DNA from: Sphingobacteriales bacterium
GTDB lineage: Bacteria > Bacteroidota > Bacteroidia > UKL13-3
NCBI GenBank assembly: GCA_021298155.1
Contig: JAJTEN010000030.1
Coordinates: 1-47,887 of the forward strand
Length of the DNA stretch: 47,887 nt
Direction of reading: 5' to 3'
In this document: piece after piece, positions 43,380-47,887 of the stretch
How the letters are laid out: the number at the start of each line of letters is the position of its first letter
How positions within the stretch are numbered: position 1 is the first letter of the stretch
Position numbers and translations under genes: made by a program
The notes under the pieces: generated by a model
Database searches by the model: none
What the model saw: only the letters and a program-made list of their open reading frames with translations
What the model was told of the DNA's origin: nothing

Positions 43380-45386
43380 TTATTTAAACCAAGCAATTAA
43401 TGCAAATTCGGCCAACAAGAAAAATAATGCCAAAGCCAGGGCCAATTTCCAGTATTGGCTTCCTTGATGCGACTGGCGAATATTCTCCTTAAAAATAGCC
43501 AGATCTGACTGCACTATACTTGCCGGTAATACTTCAGACAATACCTCAGGATCAATAAAACCTTGTTTCGACTCTAACCTCGGGTAATTAAAGGCCAATT
43601 TTGCAATAGACAATTCACCTGATTGTACGTCATAAACTCCCGATTCCTTTATTTGACCGCTCAAATTGCCAAATGCCATTTGGTCTTTTATTTGAACCGA
43701 AACAAGATGTGATTCCCTGCCTTTACGAATACTTAATAAATTTTCATTTTGATTAATTGGCAATTGAAAAACCGATTTTTCACCCAATAAAAAGCTTGAT
43801 TGTATGGGCTTTTTGCGTTGAATGGGCAAATTTAACATGATAGGAACAAACAAGGGGTGTTTAATTAATGAATTATATGCTGGTTGCAGGGAAGCACTGA
43901 AAGCATAAAAACTGCCTTGCTGGGTGTTAGTTCTCAATAAAAATGGATCTTGATTGGCATAAGCAATTATTTTCCTGTACCGAGTTGTAGTGGGATTTAA
44001 TTGCCAATAAGCAGAAACTTGTGGCAGGTTTGAAAAACTTGGAATAGTAGAGAAAACCTGAGCAAACAAAGGATCTTTGGTTTCTATCTCGCCTACCGAA
44101 ATTTTCACAGGTTCATTGTTCCCGAGTCCCAATCCTACCCGCAGTAAAAATTGTTTTATGCTCGCTAAATCATCAGGTGTTGGAGAAGGTATAAATAATA
44201 CAATTCCGCCTTTTTCAAGATACCTATAAAGTTCATCAGACAATCCACTACTAATCCCTTTTGGTTCATTTAAGATGAGTAAAGCTTGTTCAAACAATTT
44301 ACTAAAATCTATTTGCTGAATAGAAACCTCAGTAAAAGTATAAAATGAATCTAAGTCGAATACCTTTTTAAAAGATGAACTAGTAAATCCATCGTTTATT
44401 GCCATAACAGGTATACTTTCTTGCGCTTTGGCTGCTAAAAAATATTCATCATCAAAAATGATTGGATAATCTGTAAGTGAAATACTGATTTGATGCCATT
44501 TATTATCAGGTAGTGAAAATAGAAATTGAGCGCCAATGCGCTCTCCAGATTTACAACTCAAATTTTGAATGGCTTTTTGTACCCCATCAATTTTTAACAC
44601 GATAGCCTGGTTTTCAAAATCGAGCTCACTCTCATTTTTAATAAATACTTGTACTTTATTTTGATTTCCAATTTTGAGGAGCGGACTCGTAAAATAAGCT
44701 GTATCAATCCACACATTCTGATTTTGGGCAGCGCTAAGTGGAATCAAATGAATGGCCAACTTAGCTGATTTATTTTCAGGCAGAGGCTCCATATTTTTCT
44801 GAAAATCGCTAATCCAATATAGATTACCACTTTCCTTTGCAAGCTGATTTACCAGAGCAGTTTGTCTATTCAATATAGCCTGTAAACTTCTATGTGAAGC
44901 ACTTAATGAAGTGGAATGAATGGCATTGATGATTTCACTTTTATTGAGCTCACGCATGTACTTTCCTTCAAAATCATTGCTTAAAAAAAGAAATGTTTGT
45001 TGTTCTGGGAAAGCATTTACCAAAGCCTCTGCTTGCACTTTTGCCTGATCTAATAATACCCCATTTTTATTCATGGCGTTCATTGAAAAACTATTGTCGA
45101 GATAGACGCCAACTGCAGTTTGAGACAATGGCGTTTTATTTTCAGAACTTGGCAAATAGGGTTGAGCAAATGCCAATACTAAAAAAAGAATGAGCAAAAC
45201 CCTGCACAATAAAATGAGCCACTCCTTTAGTTTTTTTTGCTTCTTAGTTTGTTCTGTATATTGTTTTAAAAATCGAATATCACTAAAAACAATTCGCTTA
45301 TACCGCCTGAAATTAAACAAATGGATAAGAATGGGAATAGCAATAAAACCCAGCGCAAACAAAAAAGAAGGATACAAAAACTGCAT
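43380..45386 (-). CDS. BatA-like membrane protein with von Willebrand A domain
   Basis: This 668-residue protein begins with the BatA aerotolerance-type N-terminus (FLYPSFLFALGFIAIPILIH, then a NFRRYKRIVFSDIRFL block) and a second membrane helix at about 56-75. A vWA domain follows with the MIDAS motif DNSFS (97-101), then a large region with a glutamine-amidotransferase-like fold position (about 330-400) and a final transmembrane helix (about 648-667). Such proteins are common in Bacteroidota; a role in envelope stress is inferred. It is the first gene of the minus-strand run ending with GT4, 77 nt before the dihydroorotase-like gene, which has a TATATTTG box of its own (43328-43335). Confidence 0.82.
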   Translation of the reverse strand: MQFLYPSFLFALGFIAIPILIHLFNFRRYKRIVFSDIRFLKQYTEQTKKQKKLKEWLILLCRVLLILFLVLAFAQPYLPSSENKTPLSQTAVGVYLDNSFSMNAMNKNGVLLDQAKVQAEALVNAFPEQQTFLFLSNDFEGKYMRELNKSEIINAIHSTSLSASHRSLQAILNRQTALVNQLAKESGNLYWISDFQKNMEPLPENKSAKLAIHLIPLSAAQNQNVWIDTAYFTSPLLKIGNQNKVQVFIKNESELDFENQAIVLKIDGVQKAIQNLSCKSGERIGAQFLFSLPDNKWHQISISLTDYPIIFDDEYFLAAKAQESIPVMAINDGFTSSSFKKVFDLDSFYTFTEVSIQQIDFSKLFEQALLILNEPKGISSGLSDELYRYLEKGGIVLFIPSPTPDDLASIKQFLLRVGLGLGNNEPVKISVGEIETKDPLFAQVFSTIPSFSNLPQVSAYWQLNPTTTRYRKIIAYANQDPFLLRTNTQQGSFYAFSASLQPAYNSLIKHPLFVPIMLNLPIQRKKPIQSSFLLGEKSVFQLPINQNENLLSIRKGRESHLVSVQIKDQMAFGNLSGQIKESGVYDVQSGELSIAKLAFNYPRLESKQGFIDPEVLSEVLPASIVQSDLAIFKENIRQSHQGSQYWKLALALALFFLLAEFALIAWFK

Positions 45387-45448
45387 GCTGCAATATATAA
45401 ATCAATAGCTAATTTTTGAAACAATCTTTGAAAGTTTATTATTGCATT

Positions 45449-46237
45449 ATGAATATTGAATTAAGTAATAAAAATGCGCTGGTTTGTGGAAGCACAAAAG
45501 GTATTGGTTTTGCAATCGCTAAACAATTTGCACTTCAGGGTGCTACCGTAACTTTAATGGCCAGAAATGAAGAATTACTCAAAAAAGCAGTTAAAGACTT
45601 ACCAGCTGCAAACGGACAAATCCACGATTATTTACTTGCAGATTTCACTAAACCACAATCTGTAAAAGCGGCAATTGAAACCAAAGTACAATCAAATTAT
45701 GCTTATCATATTTTAGTAAATAATAGTGGCGGACCAGCTCCGGGTCCAATTTTATTAGCCAAAGAGGAAGAGTTTCTTAGCGCTATAAACGCACATCTAT
45801 TGAGCAGCCATTATTTGGTTCAGGCCCTGGTAAATGGAATGAAACAAATGAAATACGGTAGAATTATAAATATTATTTCTACCAGCGTAAAAATTCCATT
45901 AAAGGGATTAGGTGTTTCTAACACCACCCGCGGCGCAGTGGCCAGCTACAATAAAACACTCGCTTCAGAATTAGCCCCTTATGGAATTACTGTAAACAAC
46001 ATACTCCCCGGTGCTACAGGAACTGATAGACTTACCCAAATAATTGAGGGAAAAGCAAGTAAACAAAATGAAAGTATAGCAGATGTTAGCAAAGAAATGT
46101 TAGCAGAAATTCCAATGGGAAGATTTGCAGAACCTAATGAAATTGCCTACGCAGCAAGTTTTTTAGCTAGCCCATTTGCCGCATACATTACGGGCATAAA
46201 TCTACCTATTGATGGAGGCAGAACAGGCTGTCTTTAG
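45449..46237 (+). CDS. Short-chain dehydrogenase/reductase, atypical active site
   Basis: This is a 262-residue Rossmann-fold SDR with nucleotide-binding GSTKGIG (14-20), NNSGG (91-95) and the C-terminal ITGINLPIDGG. The usual catalytic YxxxK is absent: at 13 residues after Ser144 the sequence is SNTTR, with Ser157 and Arg161 in place of Tyr and Lys. The same SNxxR pattern is known in an SDR subgroup often annotated as FabG-like, so this is a subgroup trait and not damage. Substrate unknown. ATG at 45449 is chosen; a TTG 33 nt upstream adds nothing conserved. The stop overlaps the convergent kinase gene by 4 nt. Confidence 0.88.
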   Translation: MNIELSNKNALVCGSTKGIGFAIAKQFALQGATVTLMARNEELLKKAVKDLPAANGQIHDYLLADFTKPQSVKAAIETKVQSNYAYHILVNNSGGPAPGPILLAKEEEFLSAINAHLLSSHYLVQALVNGMKQMKYGRIINIISTSVKIPLKGLGVSNTTRGAVASYNKTLASELAPYGITVNNILPGATGTDRLTQIIEGKASKQNESIADVSKEMLAEIPMGRFAEPNEIAYAASFLASPFAAYITGINLPIDGGRTGCL

Positions 46238-46845
46238 AACAAGCCGTTTACTTCCGATTCAATTTTAGCGATAATCGAACCTAAGTGTTCAGAGTTATCT
46301 GCAAAATTTAAGTTATCAACCTCTATAATCAAATGCCTTGGCTTGTAACTACTCACCCAAGCCTCGTATCTTTCATTCAATCGTCTTAGGTAATCAAGTC
46401 GAATGCTATCTTCATAATCACGGCCGCGCTTTTGAATATTATTTACAAGGTGTGGAATGGAAGCACGTAAATAAACCAACAAATCAGGTGGTTTTACGGT
46501 CTGACTAATGCTTTCAAATATCTTTTGATAAGTTTCAAAATCTCGTGTACTCATCAAACCCATACTATGTAAGTTTGGGGCAAAAATATGCGCATCCTCA
46601 TAAATAGTTCGGTCTTGTACAATGTTCTTTTTAGTCTTTTGCAATTGCAACAAAGTATTGTAACGCGCATTCAAAAAATAAATTTGAAGGTTGAAACTCC
46701 ATCGCTGCATGTCTTCATAAAAATCCGAAATGTATGGATTGTCTTCCACATCTTCATAATGTGGCTCAAACTTATAATGCTTAGAAAGCAATGTAGTTAA
46801 TGTAGTTTTTCCTGATCCGATATTACCGGCAATAGCTAAATGCAT
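46234..46845 (-). CDS. Deoxynucleoside kinase
   Basis: This is a 203-residue kinase of the dCK/dGK family that phosphorylates deoxynucleosides for salvage. It shows a P-loop (GNIGSGKT, 7-14), the ERS-type motif DRTIYEDAHIFA (from 78), and the lid region with RGRDYEDSIRLDYLRRLNERY. The nucleoside preference cannot be read from sequence; deoxyadenosine or deoxyguanosine is usual for Bacteroidota homologues. ATG 46843-46845 is chosen, since the P-loop then starts at residue 7 as in the family. It is divergent from the metallo-hydrolase gene. Confidence 0.92.
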   Translation of the reverse strand: MHLAIAGNIGSGKTTLTTLLSKHYKFEPHYEDVEDNPYISDFYEDMQRWSFNLQIYFLNARYNTLLQLQKTKKNIVQDRTIYEDAHIFAPNLHSMGLMSTRDFETYQKIFESISQTVKPPDLLVYLRASIPHLVNNIQKRGRDYEDSIRLDYLRRLNERYEAWVSSYKPRHLIIEVDNLNFADNSEHLGSIIAKIESEVNGLF

Positions 46846-46986
46846 GTTTTCAACTCCTCTCTTAAATTCACCCTGCAAAAAACAACTTTAACTTGTAAGG
46901 AACAAATCATTCTTTAAAAGGTGGATATTTTCTTTTAAATTTTCATCAATTGCACAGATTTTGCTATTTTTTTACCATATTGCTCG

Positions 46987-47887
46987 ATGCAAATACAATT
47001 TTTTGGCGCTGCACAAATGGTTACTGGCAGCAAACACCTAATTACCACACCTAAGGGTACTAAAATATTATTAGATTGTGGCTTGGTTCAAGGTAAAATG
47101 ACCAATAAAGAAAACATGAACCAATTCTTTGCATTTGATCCCACAGAAATAGACTATGTTATCTTATCTCATGCCCACATAGACCACAGCGGACTCTTAC
47201 CTAAACTCGTAAAAGACGGATTTAACGGCTTAATTTTTTGCACCCCTGCAACCAAAAGTTTGTGTGAAATAATGCTCTTAGATTCGGCATTCATTCAAAA
47301 CGCCGATTTAAAATTTATCAATAAAAGACGTAAGAAAAAAGGCTTGGCAGAAATTGAATCATTGTATGATGAACAAGATGTTAATCAAACCTTAAAATTG
47401 ATGCAAGAGTTAGATTATGAGCATCACCTAAAAATAGATAAAGAAATAAATTTACACTTCACAGATGTTGGTCATTTAATTGGTAGTGCTGCGGTACATA
47501 TAGATATTGCAATAGGCAATAGAAAAAGAACTAAAATAACTTTTACTGGAGATATTGGAAGATACAAAGATCCAATCTTACGTGACCCACAAGCCTTCAG
47601 ACAATGTGATTATCTAATCTGTGAAAGCACATATGGCGATAGATTGCACCCAACTGAACTTGATGCTGAAAAAGAATTATTAAACATCATCAGACATACC
47701 TGTATCGAGAAAAAAGGCAAACTAATTATACCTGCTTTTAGCGTAGACAGAACGCAAGAGATCATATTTACCTTAGATAAAGCGGTAAATGAGGGTACCA
47801 TGCCAAACATAAAAGTGTTTGTTCATAGTCCGCTTTCTGTTAAAGCCACCAATATTATGCGCAAGCACCAAGAATGTTACCGGGCCG
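46987..47887 (+). CDS. Beta-CASP metallo-beta-lactamase-fold hydrolase, cut by the window end
   Basis: The first 300 codons of an MBL-fold/beta-CASP protein related to RNase J and CPSF-73-like RNA nucleases are present. The frame is open to the last base. Zinc ligands are HAHIDH (62-67), His163 (DVGHLIGS) and Asp189 (FTGDIG). The beta-CASP acidic motif is ESTYG (Glu213), and IPAFSVDRTQE follows. The usual D-S-P motif near residue 280 reads HSPLS. It probably acts on RNA, but specificity is unknown. The remaining beta-CASP and RMMBL parts lie beyond the window. Confidence 0.9.
   Translation, partial: MQIQFFGAAQMVTGSKHLITTPKGTKILLDCGLVQGKMTNKENMNQFFAFDPTEIDYVILSHAHIDHSGLLPKLVKDGFNGLIFCTPATKSLCEIMLLDSAFIQNADLKFINKRRKKKGLAEIESLYDEQDVNQTLKLMQELDYEHHLKIDKEINLHFTDVGHLIGSAAVHIDIAIGNRKRTKITFTGDIGRYKDPILRDPQAFRQCDYLICESTYGDRLHPTELDAEKELLNIIRHTCIEKKGKLIIPAFSVDRTQEIIFTLDKAVNEGTMPNIKVFVHSPLSVKATNIMRKHQECYRA

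Noticed and set aside
47824-47840. HSPLS in the metallo-hydrolase as loss of the beta-CASP catalytic acid
   Set aside because: The beta-CASP acidic motif is ESTYG, which is intact. The Asp-to-His change concerns another, less strict position.

Overview
The window is an AT-rich bacterial chromosome segment made mostly of housekeeping genes. Several features point to the phylum Bacteroidota, probably the Chitinophagales/Sphingobacteriales side, although the order is a guess. These are a type IX secretion (T9SS) sorting domain, DUF4296 and DUF4199 proteins, Bacteroidota-type promoters (TTTG, 19 nt, TAnnTTTG), the near absence of Shine-Dalgarno sequences except in front of rpsU, and the block rpsU-xerC-hpf / tRNAs-tuf-tRNA-Trp-secE-nusG-rplKAJL-rpoBC. 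No plasmid, phage, insertion sequence, CRISPR array or defence island is visible.

Layout. 1-9.6 kb: mutS2, a DUF4296 lipoprotein, the PLP-homeostasis gene yggS, a small zinc-ribbon protein, an S1-domain CvfB-like protein, an AlkC-type alkylation repair protein, mfd (broken), and a 48-residue lipoprotein overlapping the end of mfd. 9.6-13.6 kb: a Lys/Ala/Pro-repeat histone-H1-like protein, then cinA-uvrB. 13.6-18.7 kb: ugd-uxs (UDP-glucuronate then UDP-xylose) with a lipoprotein, followed by an outer-membrane protein and waaA (Kdo transferase). 18.7-21.8 kb: a small lipoprotein, a T9SS-secreted protein and selD. 21.8-34.9 kb: the transcription/translation block on the minus strand, running in transcription order tRNA-Thr, tRNA-Tyr, tRNA-Gly, tRNA-Thr, tuf, tRNA-Trp, secE, nusG, rplK, rplA, rplJ, rplL, rpoB, rpoC. 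35.3-38.7 kb: an M14 metallopeptidase on the plus strand, then hpf, xerC/D and rpsU. 38.7-45.4 kb: a minus-strand run of a BatA-like vWA protein, a dihydroorotase-like protein, an acidic protein, DUF4199, GT2 and GT4. 45.4-47.9 kb: an atypical SDR, a deoxynucleoside kinase and a beta-CASP metallo-hydrolase cut by the window edge.

The most notable points are as follows. (1) rpoC and mfd each carry an internal loss of sequence that shifts the frame. Neither is a simple homopolymer indel. Because rpoC is essential, an assembly fault is the first explanation to test. (2) rpsU has a ten-base match to the 16S anti-Shine-Dalgarno in a genome that otherwise ignores that signal, which fits bS21-dependent autoregulation. 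(3) Strong hairpins without a proper T-run sit at tuf/tRNA-Trp, rplL/rpoB and rpoB/rpoC, the last being a perfect 38-bp palindrome. (4) A palindromic motif GGTTYRAACC recurs seven times in different reading frames. I found no convincing new multi-gene system; these are local observations.
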